From Setaria digitata (taxonomy: Eukaryota; Nematoda; Chromadorea; Rhabditida; Setariidae), in the NCBI GenBank assembly GCA_003640385.1, contig RCAB01000369.1:1-64000 (forward strand): DNA of 64,000 bases, in the 5' to 3' direction. This document shows positions 11,929 through 24,531 of the stretch, piece after piece. The stretch's first letter is position 1; each line of letters opens with the position of its first letter. Below the pieces are notes generated by a model, which ran no database searches, was not told where the DNA came from, and worked only from the letters and a program-made list of their open reading frames with translations. Both the position numbers and the translations under genes were made by a program.

Positions 11929-14423
11929 ATACACAGTGGTTACCCTTCATTTAATGAATATCGGCAAGCATCATACCATGCCACTGTTTCGCATCCGTAA
12001 ACATATGGACATTTTTTTTTTTTCTTGAGTGTTTTGGAATGAAGATCTAAATACTCGAAGTGTTTTCACAAACTATGAATTCTATTCATATATCTTCACA
12101 AATGATGGATGCTATCAAAAAATCGTTGCAGTGCAGAAATTATTTCGTCAAAATGGAATGACTACTATTGAGAAGTGGATAATTAATTCCATGTCAAATG
12201 AATGTAGCACTGATCTCATGATTGTTAAAAAGAAGGATCATATCTGGAATGCATTCCTATCATAGCGATGAGTTCTATCGTAAAATTATGGTTTATTATG
12301 CTATTAACCGATGAAATTCCGACTACATTATGATGATAAATAAGCTAAAAAAAAAAACAAGAAAAAAAAAAGAAATAAATTGTTGTGTATTAACATCAGT
12401 TCACTTTCAATTCTGTTAATCAGTTTTCACAGTTAGCGTATTGGCCGCTAATATCTATTATGAGCTGATAACAGTACTGATAAGTTGTGAAAAAAGTGAA
12501 AACTTAAGGATTGCTTATACTGACTGATACAATGTTTTTGGCAAATTGCAGTTTTATTTTATGAGTGTTATCTATTTGAATTTAATTTTCTTTATCTGAA
12601 ATAAATCATCGCCCGAATAGCAATGATTTCAATTATTTAGAGTTATTTGAAATCATAACATATTGTTTGGCTTCCATTTTTCAGTTTGTTGTATTTTGCA
12701 AAATATTCTATGATAAAATAAAAATTCTAAATGTTTTAACCTTCTAGAAAGAATTTGCAAGTAATGACTGAAATTTCAACTTGCTCGTTATAAAAAGAAA
12801 AAGAAAAAGCTAACGATGAAATATACTAAATATCAAAAAAAAAATTTTTTTTCAAAAAGCTGAAATAATTCTGCAAAATTTTCTTATTTTGTTAAATTGC
12901 CACTACCATGGCAAAATGTGAAATTTAAATAATTAGCATTTTAGACGTAATTTAATTTATCAGTCAGTATGATGAATGCTTAATTCAATAAATTTGCAAT
13001 ATTTTGTTGATAATCAGTAAGAAGATCGACTACCTAAATAACAAAATCTGGTCGATATTTTCCTTAGCATAGAAAAAGAGAATGTTTAAAAAGAATCTTC
13101 TTGCATATTGTTCAAATTATCATTAATTTTATCTAAAAATCGATGATAAGATTTTATTGTTTATCGTCAGAAAAAAAAAAAAAAAGAAAAGAAAGTCTCT
13201 ATGTACTGAGGAGAAGAATGAAAAATAAAATATGATGACTGAATAACTGAAATGCAACTGGTCTGTTAGTTTTTCTTCCAAAATATTATTATGATGGATA
13301 GATGATGTTCCTTCTGCTTGCTTATTTTCAATTTTAACAATTTATCATTTTTAATTTTTTTTTTTTTTTGTGGGAATTTTCTCGCCTTCTCTTTTTTGAA
13401 TATTTGTAATAAATCATTAGAAATTGATTTATCATACTTGAATAACTAATTGCTCTAATTTATTAATGCTATAGTGAAAAATTGATAGTACCGAAGAAAT
13501 GAATGAATAGCAAATAACAATTATGAATATAGCTGTTAAAAATGCCAAAAAAAGATGAGCAAATATAAATTAATTAATTAAAAATGCCTGTATTAAAAAG
13601 AAAATTTAGTAGCTAAAATTACAATATCTTTATTAAACAAATACAGAACGTAAGCAGTCATTTAGCAAATAATTTTAACTTTTCGTTTCATTTTTCATCA
13701 AATAAAATGAAATTTACATATTGAGTGAAATAATTTTTCTTTTTTCGCTTACCGTAAATTATTGTTATTACACTGATAGCATTTGTATGTTTCATTTGTC
13801 ATTTTTGTACTCTATTCATAATTTTTATTAGAATTTTAATATTTGAAATTTCGATTAATATTGTAATTTCCTTATTTTTTTTCGGCACCGCTTTCTTAAT
13901 TCATTAATTACAATTAATTGCTATGTGACAAGTAATTAAGCAGTTCTTTTATTATCAGTCATTTTATATGCATTTTATGTGTAATATTTGTATACAGTCT
14001 AAAATTGTGCAAAGTTTGAGTTAAAATTATCAAATTTAAGATATTATCCAGTAGAACTATTATCACATTCATTAATTCCCCATCAAAATTCATTCTGCTA
14101 CTGACAGAAGAAGTTGTAAACACATCAAAAATGTGTTATTCAGTTTAAATTATTATTTCCTATTTTGTGTAAAATTTTGTAGTGCTTTCGAAATAACGTA
14201 AAATGCATTATTTTAAATTTGAATAAAATTTGAATTCTTTTTCAAATTTTCACAAAAAGCATATTTCCAACAATTAACTTCTAAACATTGATTAATTTTT
14301 CGATATATATCATACGCATATTCTATCTATCATTTATTTGATTAGTATTTATCACAAAAGAGACGATATCTTCTTAAGGTTAACAAAGTTTAGTGATAAA
14401 TTGCATATATGATTTGACTATCG

Positions 14424-15891
14424 ATGATAAAAAGTACATTCATCTTACTACTACTAATTTATTCGATGCTGTTAAAAGCGAAAAATGATCGTGATGGTTA
14501 TGAAATGAAAACTGGTGCCAATTCCCAAATCGAAAACTTTGATAAATCACTTATTACTAGTGAGTCCTTTTAATAGTAATATGAATAAAATATAAATTCA
14601 AACATCATACTTGGCATTTTTGACTTAAACATGGCCAATTATTTTCCTTTTTCCTTTTTTTTTTTTCTTTTGTTTTTTATTACTGAATAATTTTGTGCTA
14701 CGAGAATTTTGCAGATAATAATGATATTAATCTTAATGATAAGAAGAATGACGAATAATTTAATTGAACAATTTGTTAATTGAACCTTTTTAAGTCTGTT
14801 AAGCGATCGTGGAAATTAAAACATTTTTTTTTTTTATAATAAAATATTAAGAAAAAAAAAAATGCTTTTTATCAGTCAAATTTTTTATAGCAAAAAAAAA
14901 AAAAAAAAATTCATTAATTAACTTTTTTTTTTTACCAACCTTAATTGAAAATAAAAGCACTAATAACAATAATAATAAATAATTATTGGTGCTTTTTGAA
15001 GTCTATCATTATGACAATCAAACGGAATGTCAAACGGTATGCATTTTACGGTGTGAAATGTCACGAGTAATTTTTAATGACAAATTGAAACGAATACATT
15101 TTATTTGTAAACAACGGAAGTCAAAACATGGTGAAATGTCGTTGCTGGATACTTCCAAGAAGGCATTGATTATTATCGCAGTTGTGGTAATCATTTCATG
15201 TTTATTTATTTGTTTTTGTTTGCTCTCTTTTTTTTTTTTATTTTCTTGTTTAAATTTCGGAATTTTTGATTTGTAAAAAATTACTGAAAGTAAACAATTA
15301 GTGTTGAGTGATTAGTGAAAAAATTTTCGAGCACTTCTTCAAATAATCAAATTTATCAGTTAGATGATTATTGTTTAAAAATGACTGATGCAAATGGAAT
15401 ATTGTCAATTATATTATATAACGGATTAATTTCTAATTTTAATGTTTAACTGAATCTTTTAATTCATAAAAATTTACATCAAATGATTTATAGCGTTGAA
15501 AAGTAATTGGCATTACCAAAACACTTTATTTCATTTGATCTTTCTATTTCTTACATTCAGTACTTTATCTATTTTAGATGTATACGTATACACTAACGTA
15601 TTATTTTTCTTTTTCGTTTTATTTTATGCTTATTTTTTAAGTAATTAATTTATTAAATTTGATGTATTTCAGTTATTCTGTCCATTTCTTCTATTCCTCT
15701 ATTATTGCTGTTCGACATGTTGCTTCTGTTGTAATTCTACAACTAGTTTTGAAACTATTCCGATGGTACAACAAAATAATTCTTTTCAAAATGATTTCAA
15801 GAAGAAAACATCATCATCATCATCATCATCATTATCAACAAAAACTGATAATTACTTTACAAGTTATCCATTTATAATATCACAATTATAA
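14424..15891 (+). CDS. Predicted small type I membrane protein (tentative model)
   Basis: Not recognised as a known family. Three exons, 14424-14559, 15002-15186 and 15673-15891, join in phase to 179 aa and TAA. The first encodes a strong signal peptide (MIKSTFILLLLIYSMLLKA) and ends at a consensus GTGAGT donor. The second gives a lumenal part with clustered cysteines (TECQTVCILRC) and the start of a membrane span (ALIIIAVV). The third, behind a TTTCAG acceptor, completes the span (LFCPFLLFLYY), continues into a cysteine cluster (CCSTCCFCC) that could be palmitoylated, and has a polar tail with a run of seven serines. The acceptor at 15000-15001 (TTTTGAAG) is weak. An alternative second exon, 14715-14758, also fits exon 1 in phase and would instead give a 59-aa secreted Asn/Asp/Lys-rich peptide. 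Codon use is AT-rich like the flanks, so confidence is modest. Confidence 0.42.
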
Positions 15892-16907
15892 ATGGAAATT
15901 TGATCATTCTACAATGAAACATTCTTCTTGTCTTAACATTTTCACACCCCACATGTATGTGTCTAGATGTTTAACAAAATAATAATAATTATTATTAATT
16001 ATTATATATACATATGTATATATATAATATTAATTATTATATATACATATATATATAATTAATTAATTTTTTTTTTTGTTTCTCTCCCTACTCTCTTATA
16101 ATCAATCCCTAAGGTAACACTGTATTTCTATAAATTAATCAGACTGATGAGATCAACCAAGGAAATTCATTTATCAATTTATTAGTAAATGTTATTAGAA
16201 AAGAAATGCTGTTATAGGATTTTATCAATGTATGGAAAAAGATTGTGCAGAGCGGAATATTTTCATCACTGGATTATAGGATTCTCTTTTCCATTAATCA
16301 GGTCAATCATAAGAGATGATCAGTACCATTATATATATATATATATATAAAGGATTAAATAATGAAAAAGGATTAAATAATCATTGATAATCAGTGCATG
16401 AGTTATTAAATTTTTGTCCACGAAATCTGTATTAAAACGAATTTAAAATGAAATTCCAGTGATCTAATTTTTATTCTAAGCTTCATTTTTGTACAGTTTT
16501 TCAACGGTTAGGTACAAATTTCAGTTTAAATATCTTCCTTTTTATTTTAATAACATCAAAGTTTTTTTTTTTTTTTTCTTAACAAGCATAATTTGCTTGA
16601 AAAAGAAAAAATTCATTTAAATTTAAATAAATTTCGTTTCTATTAGAAATCACTTAGCTTACATCACTTTAGCTTTTTCATCCATAGCAATATATGATAA
16701 AGCTGTTAACTTTTTCGATAGCTTGAACTTTTCTAATTAACATCAGCACGATATGATTAGTAACAATTAGTTAATTAACTTAGAATTTTCAGAGCAGATC
16801 CATAAGCTATATGAAAGACCAGAGTTACATCAAGTATTATTAGCAAGATAGAGCAGACCATTAATAATAGCTAAATTATCAGAGTTATCGATAGAAGAGC
16901 AGTCATT

Positions 16908-17020
16908 ATATCACTTCCACTGATATATGCTGTCGAGTCTTCGCACTATAAATTTACGCTTACTATCATATCACTTCCACTGATATATGCTGTCGAATCT
17001 TCGCACTATAAATTTACGCT
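16908..17020. repeat. Tandem duplication, 60-bp period
   Basis: Positions 16908-16960 are repeated at 16968-17020 with one mismatch (GTCGAGTC versus GTCGAATC), separated by a few bases. Confidence 0.9.
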
Positions 17021-18273
17021 ATCATGCCCAAAAGATCGCGAATAGGTTTTTGTTGGTTTTTTTTCTCTCTCCCCTCCTCTTCCCCTTTCCCCCCCCCAGG
17101 AAAAAAATGTTAAGCTATTTCATGATTAAAATAACTAAAATAATCGAAAAAAAAAAAGAGCTATTCCAAGTATGATATAATTCAAGGTAATTTAAGTGCA
17201 AATGAAAGCAATTTAGCAAGATAAAGCATAATAAGTTGCTATCATCTCAAATGTAATCAAAAAGAAAAGATTTTCGAACTTTTCGAATAGACCTTATATT
17301 TTTCAGTCCTGAGAAATCTATTAAAATATGATGTGTAATTAATAGAGATGTAATATTATGCAGATATGTATGTAGTGGACGAAATATTTGACCAGGAAAC
17401 AGATACTGCTTATTGGCCAACATATACCTATTAGAGGTATATCTTGGCATATATCAAAGGTATGGAATGAGAGGAAATTTAGCATTTTGGTAATCACAAA
17501 ATCAATTCTCCTCCAGAATTCTAACTTTTTAAATGTAATTTCGTTCTTTGTTTTTTCTTTTTCTTTTACTGATAGGAAAATGAATTTAGATCCTAGCCTT
17601 CCAGTAAACATCGGATTACTGTGTCACTGCAACTCAGACAAACTGAAACATAGTGCGTTGTTGGAATGAATGTGAAAACTAAAACCGGCTAAAACAGATT
17701 CATCATATTGGTTAAAAAATTTTTTTTTTTTAGAAAAACTAACAAGCTTAAAAAAAAATAAGAAACACAACCTACTACTTGTAGAATTCCAACAACTACT
17801 TACTTATCTTCATGCAGATATCTTAGCATTATTCCGCTTTTGATATACTTCTCATGCTTTCAACAAGGTTCTCATCTAAGTATCCCAAAGCCACGGGAAT
17901 ATAAATACATCCACTCTATTCAAAGCAATAGTACAGCACTATAATTCATTTCAACTTTGCATTTGTGATCCACGGTTACAATGAGTCTGTTGAAATTTTA
18001 ATCATTGAAATAACTGGAATACAACTGTAGGTACTGTAACACGAAATATGTACATGAACATGAAACTATGTACATAACAAGACAGGATCACAACTGATAA
18101 TTTTCTTGTGTATAAGCGTAGACATCAGTTTTGGAGATGGAAGACATAAACTAGTAAGAGTAATTAAGTCTTATTTCTCTCAACAATACTGTTTTTCCCT
18201 CAGCTGAACTATAACATTCTATTAAAATGTTAGCATTTAATGCTAATACTTTCCCTAAAATGACTATCTAATT

Positions 18274-18279
18274 TTTATT
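18274..18279 (-). terminator. Candidate poly(A) signal of the torsin-activator gene
   Basis: TTTATT on the plus strand reads AATAAA on the coding strand, about 117 bp past the stop codon at 18396-18398. Confidence 0.4.
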
Positions 18280-18395
18280 CCTATATACAAAAATCACTAG
18301 CTGTATTCCTATATCCCCAAAACAAGCTGGTATTCCATAATTTTCTCGACCATCAAATCGACTCCGCTGTTCATTATAAACGTTGTTTGCATTTC

Positions 18396-20894
18396 TCAAT
18401 CTTCTAAGCATATCAAAAACGAAGATATCCTAGAAAGGATTGGTCGAATTTGTTCTTCACCAATATAATCGGAATTCCATACATTCAATAAATAACTGGA
18501 AAATCTCAATTCAGGAAGAGCACAACAACATAAAACCATATTTGCTATGGACAAAAAGACATCCTTCGTATTCCTAATCCGTGCACTACAAAATCAATTC
18601 AACAGTGAGCAAATGTAAACCTCACTGCTCACTAACCAATAAAAACATGAGGATCAAGAAAAGAAATTTTATGCTAAAAATACCAAACACCGAAACACCC
18701 CCTACCTGGACAATACATCTTCACAGATGGGATGTGATCCAAAAAAGATGTTAACAGTCAGCAAAATAAGAGCGGAAGGAAACGGCGAATGGTCAGGATC
18801 AGATATGGTATGCAAGTATAACGGAGCACGTCCCCGTAGCTTGTCAATTCCTGAAAATTTCTATATCAATGAATCCAGATTCATTCTGATAAGAAATATT
18901 ATGTGGAAGATTACTGCACACACATAATTACATATGTTCTTTTTTTTAAGCTAAAAAATGTAATTTCATATAAATAAATACAAATCACTAAAAGAATTTG
19001 CCCTCTTCCAGTTTTTTTTTCATTCGACTCCGAAATCAAAGAATTAGAAAAATATGTTTATCAGAATCGCAATGGATCACCCAATTTCATTAGAAATTTT
19101 TATCTTTCATTTCTAGAAGTTCTTGAAGAATTAACCATATAAAATCACAGATCTAATCTGTTTCGACAATGACTTAGTAACTTCCCCTTCCAACAACTGT
19201 CGCTCCTTATATTCATTACAAAATATCTTATCAATTGCGCCTTCTCCTTTGACAATCGAGAAAACATCACCAAGGGCATCTGCCAACATATTCGCTTTCC
19301 TACCCGTAATTAACACGACGTATGGTTCAGTTGGTTCCTGAAATCTCACCACAAAACATCTTTCTACTTTTTATGGAAACATATATTTCAGAGTTCATTN
19401 TTTCCTACCCGTAATTAACACGACGTATGGTTCAGTTGGTTCCTGAAATTTCACCACAAAACATCTTTCTACTTTTTATGGAAACATATATTTCAGAGTT
19501 CATTATTCGGATTTTACTTATAAAGTCCGTCACGGAAAGTTTTCTCCATATACTTTCCATAAAGAGAATTATCATTAAAAACGACACACCTCGGATACCC
19601 ATTTCTCACCAATAAGTCGTAGTACTGCTTTAGTATTAGTGCCGTTCCGATATTCATTAGTGAAATTTTTCTTCAAGACACTAATAACTTGCTTCTTATA
19701 CCGGAAAATGACACATGTAAGCGCATAGCACTTGAAATTATATATATAATCTTTTCTGCTCTAACTACCGCTTATTTGGGGCTTACTGTTCTTATCAATC
19801 GTTTTAAACAGAAAAAGGTAAACTCTCATATAACAGTATAAATTTGTAATGCTTAAAAAACTGAAGAACACTAACTTTTTAACGGAAGACAACTTATTAT
19901 TTGATAGGCCATAATATGTTTTAATTTTTTTACGCAAAACTGAAGAACACTAACCTTTTCAGTGCAGTAATTTCGCTGCTGTTTCGACTTAAAAACCATG
20001 CGGTAAGAACAATAGCGAAAATAATAGAAATGAACTGAAAAATAGCCAATGGAAATTTGGATAAAAGTATGCATGAATCTTACTCCTATATTAACTGACT
20101 TATTCATAAGTTATTAGCAAAAATTCGTCAACCAAATTTCATTCACAACCTCATATATAAATTTCCACTCTAGAACACAGGCTTATAACTTGTTCAAACA
20201 AGTGTACAAATCATGGAACTAACTAGTTTCAAGCACTTTTAAAATTGGATGAGTTTAACAGGCAGTAAAATCAAAGAAAAAAGCAGTTTTATTTTGACCC
20301 AAAATTTTTTTGGCAGAATCCATCCTCCTGCTGATGCTGATGAATTACTTGCATTCAATAAAGAATCATCGTAGTCGTCATGATCTGATTCATAAGACCT
20401 AAATGGACGCGGATAACTAATGAAAAAAAAAAAAAAAAAACAGAAACGAATAACAGGAAACAAATTCTCAGACTGAATTTATACAAATTCTCTCAATTTA
20501 TTTATGGAGGCTACCATTCACTATTCGTAGGCATCAAAAAAAAAGAAAAAAATTTAATTCTTATGTTGTGAAGTAAGCACTACAACCTAAAGCACGAATA
20601 CCAGGTAAGGTGATCATCTTAGTGTCCACTAGCATGAATAATATTAATAAAAATTAAATAAAACAACAACTATCGCTATTCACTATCAACTGCTCATACA
20701 TCTCATGTTCCAACAAGCTCGAAATACCGCGTGTATTTAGCAACTTACACATTATCGTCATCACTTGTCCTAGAATCACGCCTTCTCAAATGTACCAAAT
20801 CTGGATACAAATTTCCTCGTCGATATTGGTTACCAACTGTTGATAGATTTGGACTGTTTGACACGTGTTGATAAAGCCTTTTCCTACCAACCAT
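18396..20894 (-). CDS. LAP1/LULL1-type torsin activator (TOR1AIP-like)
   Basis: Minus-strand exons in order: 20894-20749, 20416-20260, 20034-19955, 19680-19590, 19337-19136, 18850-18706, 18495-18396. All phases agree, giving 306 aa. The N-terminus (1-90) is basic then acidic/Ser-rich (SYESDHDDYDDSLLNAS) with no signal peptide. One membrane span lies at about 93-116 (LLFSLILLP joined to FISIIFAIVLTAWFL). The rest resembles the lumenal AAA-like domain of LAP1/LULL1: EPTEPYVVLITGRK, a conserved mid-part ending SVILYG, IDKLRGRAPLYLH, PSALILLTV, and a C-terminus with YLLNVWNSDYIG and PILSRISS. Arg296 in LSRIS sits where the family's arginine finger, which triggers torsin ATP hydrolysis, is expected. 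Expected location is the nuclear envelope or ER membrane, partner of torsin. The acceptor of exon 4 (TTATTAG) and donor GTGTGT are the weakest junctions. The intron between exons 4 and 5 holds an assembly join. Confidence 0.88.
19296..19504. repeat. 104-bp direct copy flanking a single N inside the torsin-activator gene
   Basis: Positions 19296-19399 recur at 19401-19504 with one mismatch; N at 19400. The copy includes the acceptor and first 42 coding bases of exon 5 of the minus-strand gene, so the assembly shows that exon edge twice. Most likely an unmerged contig overlap, not a real exon duplication. Confidence 0.8.
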
Positions 20895-21359
20895 CTTTTT
20901 TTTCGTGCTATTTGAAAATTTAAATACACTGGATGTCAGAATAACAAGTTGAATATTAGACAACTACATAAGACGTACCTAAAATCAACAACATGAGAAA
21001 AATTTCTCCTTGTATTTTTTTTAATCATTCCATACATAAACATTTTCCTTTAGTGATAAAAGTCAAACAATTTTAAATTAAAATAACACTATTGAACGGA
21101 TCATTCTTTAATAAAAAAAAATGTGACTTACATTTAAAATCCGAATAACACGGCATCTATTACAGAGATTAATTTTGAATAAATGAATAGCAACATCAAC
21201 TTTGCTAAATTTCAGGTGCTTCAGTGAATTTCAGCAAAAGTGATAGCCAGTAATAGACCTGGAAAAAACCTAAATTTACCGCAACCGAAATATCACCGAG
21301 GGGCGATTTGCAAATTTGAATCTCAAGACACCTCGACGCTGAGAAGTCGAATTATTAAA

Positions 21360-21404
21360 AATAATAATGATGATAAAATTGACAAATTAATAGTAATAAT
21401 AATA

Positions 21405-21453
<49 letters not shown>

Positions 21454-21522
21454 TAATAATAATAATAACAATAATAATAATAATATTAATAACAATAATA
21501 ATAATAATGATAATTAATTTAT
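21360..21522. repeat. (TAA)n microsatellite
   Basis: A long imperfect AAT/TAA trinucleotide array, read in one frame as poly-isoleucine, with a few substitutions. Confidence 0.95.
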
Positions 21523-23639
21523 AATATACTATGGATGGGTTCCGATTTCAATATATCGACTGTATAACCATCATTTTTTTATGATCCAATTTTGATTTTC
21601 AATCTAATTTCTGCATAATATTTCCCTTTCGTATTGTTATGTTTGCTTAATTGCAATCAGTCCTCGATTATTTTCCTTCTTCGATAATTTGCTTTGAACG
21701 AGCAAATTCTCTTCCAAAGTAAACAAAACTTATCATTAATATCACTGATAAGATGCATTGTATGCTACACATTCCATAAACTTTTCCCACTGCTTATCAT
21801 ATTCATTTTGAACTGAATTCTTTCGGAATGTCAATTTGCTGAGATTAATTAGTTATTTAAAATAATATCACAATCAGTTCGTTTATTAATAGCACAAATT
21901 CTCAACTGTTCAATTCGCTCTCTTAGAGAGTTTTATTTTATCACTTCGGATTAGCTTACTCTTTTTAGTTGATAAGGTATCACATTGCTCTCTTTCATAT
22001 TCTACTCATATACTAGGACATTGTTTCAATTTCATTGTCACCGAATTTCTGATCTTGCTTATCGTTTATTTTCTCGTTCACAATCATTCAGGCGATAATT
22101 AATTTAAAAACTTTTTTTTTTCTTTTCTGATAAAGATTGTTATGCCAAATATCGTTGATAAGATTTCTGCTTGAATATTCCAGCTCTGATAACTATCGTT
22201 CCGTATTTGATACCGTTAATCCTCCTTGATGCTTTTCCAGATTCAATCTTGCTAGATCAACACAAATCATATGAAAATAATAGCCATCAACTGAATAAAT
22301 GATGTTTACTGATTATTAATAACTGTTACAGAATTTTTTTACAAGGATTATTTTGGGAATAAAAATAAGTTTAGGAGGATGGGAGGAGTGAGTGGAAAGT
22401 TTGAAAAATTCAAAATGCAAAGTGACTGACATTGGTACGTTATTCTAGATGAACAGATAATGAGCAAAACTAATTTTTTAGATTGTAACTTTTGCATTTC
22501 TTTTTTTTCTTCTTTTTTAACAAAATGAAACGAGAAAAGTGAAAGTGATATTATTTACTAGAGAATTGAAATGACAACTTCATGTCATCTGATTCACTTT
22601 TATCAAAAACATCAAATTGTTGATGAAAAATAAGTGAAATTTGGATTGATTAAAATGCAAACAATCGATTATTTGTCTTTCAATATGTTTTTTTTTTTTT
22701 TTTTTTTTTTTTTATAAAAGACTTTATCAGCTAATCCCGTCAAGACTAAAAATGTTTCAGTGCTGAAAGTNATGTGTAACACAAATATGTGTAATTTACG
22801 TAATGTTTTCCTAGTGCAAATATCCTCTTTTAAACTTTACGCATTAAGTATTAAGCCTAGACCGTGTTAAACACTATTGGTCTTTTTTTTTTTTTTTTTT
22901 TTTTTTCTTCTCATTTACTCAGCAAACTTTAGTAATTTAGTATCTATTGTTTACGTGGCGTGTTTTTTTTTTTTTTTTTTTTAAATTTTTGCTTGAAATA
23001 ATTATCATTTACTTGACTTGGCATTTTTTTTTTTTCTTCAAAGCAAGTGTCAGATATATTAACGTATCATATTGTATCAAGAAATAAAGCAATGATGAAA
23101 GAAACGATATCAAATTCTTCAGCATTTTTTTTTTTTTGTACTCCCTCAAACATTATTAACAACAAACAGCTAAAAATGATTAATTAAAAGTTTCATTTGA
23201 TAAAAATGTTTTTATTAGAATAATTAAAACTAACACACTATCACCAAAAATTTCCAAATACCACTGAAAACAATATGCTAATAAATGAAACGAAAAAAAA
23301 AAAGAAAGGAAAAAGTTGATTGAAAAATGAATGATAACATCTTTGTGGATTAATTAATTAATGGTTTAGACGGAAACGTATTAACTTTTTATCATATACA
23401 ATTTTAGATTATACTTTTAAAGAATTGAATGAAAATCAGAGCGAAAATAACAAATGAATGATAATTAGCGAACCAATGAAGACCCATTTATGGGCAAAAT
23501 TCTCATTTCATCTTTTACTGTCACTTCACTCGTTTCTTACCAATGACACTTATGCCTGTCACCTTGATGTCTTTTCTTACTCATAGCCTTTTATAACCAT
23601 TCACCGTACTGATTTTTATATTCTGTATTTTTGATCGCA

Positions 23640-24150
23640 TACGTGTATCACGTAAACTATAATATTCTTAAACCGTATATTTTTCACCATATGATTGATT
23701 ACATTGCACACACTGTATTGTTTTTATACCATATATTTTTTACCATGTTATTATACTATATATGCTGTATTGTTCTCTTAACGTATATTTTTAGCCATAC
23801 AGTTACACCATGTATACTGTATTGTTTTTATAGTACATATACTGTATTGTTATCATACCATATATTTTTAGCCATACAGTTACATCATATATACTGTATT
23901 GTTTTTATACCACATATTTTTTACCATGTTATTATAGTACATATACTGTATTGTTATCATACCGTATATTTTTAGCCATACAGTTACATCATATATACTG
24001 TATTGTTTTTATACCATATATTTTTTACCATGTTATTATACCATTACCATATCGTTCTCATACCCTATAATTTCCATACCGTATACCACGTATACTACGT
24101 ATACTGTATTGTTTTTATACCATATATTTTTGACCATATATAAAAGATTG
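23640..24150. repeat. Minisatellite of about 104-bp period with shorter subunits
   Basis: Degenerate subunits carry ACTGTATTGTT, ATACCATATATTTTT and CCATACAGTTACA. The string ACTGTATTGTTATCATACC recurs at 23841 and 23945, setting a 104-bp higher-order period, while subunits of roughly half that length repeat throughout. Confidence 0.85.
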
Positions 24151-24520
24151 TTCGTATACCAAATGTTTATTTTGAAACTTCAAATATTTTAGCCTCAATT
24201 ATTAGTAACCAGAAATAATTTGAATTAAATTTGCCCATTGTTTTACCTAATGTTACGTTTATTTCTAACTTACTTTTGCTACTTACATACATTATGTTGT
24301 TTATTTTAGTTCAATATCATTTTCTGATAATTCATTATATCCAAAAATAATGTAATGGTTATCAAATAGGTGCAGTTTTTATGTGAACGTTTTACGGAGC
24401 TTTTATTAATTTCCAGTCATTACAATTAATGAGATCATTAAATCATCTATGATATGATAATTTCCAGTAGTGCTATCACAAAGCACAAACTTTTTATTGG
24501 TCAAGAAAAAAAAAAGAAAA

Positions 24521-24531
24521 AAATTTGCAGA
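24521..24531 (+). promoter_or_regulatory. Candidate spliced-leader trans-splice acceptor of ACBP
   Basis: AAATTTGCAG ends one base before the ATG at 24532, behind an A-rich stretch, with no upstream coding exon. Such minimal 5' UTRs are typical of nematode SL1-spliced messages. Confidence 0.5.

Larger units (their letters stand above)
9403..14423. other. TAF6 3' flank and long intergenic region
   Basis: From 9.4 to about 12.3 kb the base composition is less AT-biased than further right, and may include the TAF6 3' UTR. A minus-strand frame at 10979-11335 (118 codons) and a plus-strand frame at 12029-12265 (78 codons) have no domain, no signal peptide and no supporting exon structure; both are within chance expectation for this much AT-rich DNA. 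A TTTG-repeat lies at 11890-11928. From 12.3 to 14.4 kb it is strongly AT-rich with A/T runs and I see no gene. Confidence 0.5.
15892..18395. other. Intergenic region with AT-rich repeats
   Basis: Contains AT-rich, partly palindromic TAATTATTA/TATATA sequence near 15975-16070, an AT dinucleotide run near 16331-16350 and a 60-bp tandem duplication at 16908-17020. Overlapping frames on opposite strands at 17339-17669 look like mirror shadows without domains. The right end is probably the 3' UTR of the minus-strand torsin activator. Confidence 0.5.
20895..24531. other. Intergenic region between divergent torsin-activator and ACBP genes
   Basis: Contains a TAA-repeat tract (about 21360-21522), several long T-runs, an N at 22771 without obvious flanking duplication, and a minisatellite at 23640-24150. 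ORFs inside these repeats (21240-21524, 23631-23975) are repeat translations, not genes. The region should hold the promoters of both flanking genes, but no motif stands out. Confidence 0.5.

Noticed and set aside
12029..12265. 78-codon plus-strand ORF
   Set aside because: No recognisable motif and length within chance expectation; left as unassigned.
17339..17669. ORFs of about 90 codons on opposite strands
   Set aside because: Mirror-image frames with no domain, splice context or codon bias.
19629..19818. Plus-strand open frame with a membrane-like segment (IIYIIFSALTTAYLG) ending at a GTAAAC donor
   Set aside because: It lies antisense to exon 4 and an intron of the well-supported minus-strand torsin activator, has no start codon and no partner exons.
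21240..21524. 94-codon ORF rich in isoleucine
   Set aside because: Translation of the TAA/AAT microsatellite.
23631..23975. 114-codon ORF rich in Tyr/His/Ile
   Set aside because: Translation of the 104-bp minisatellite.
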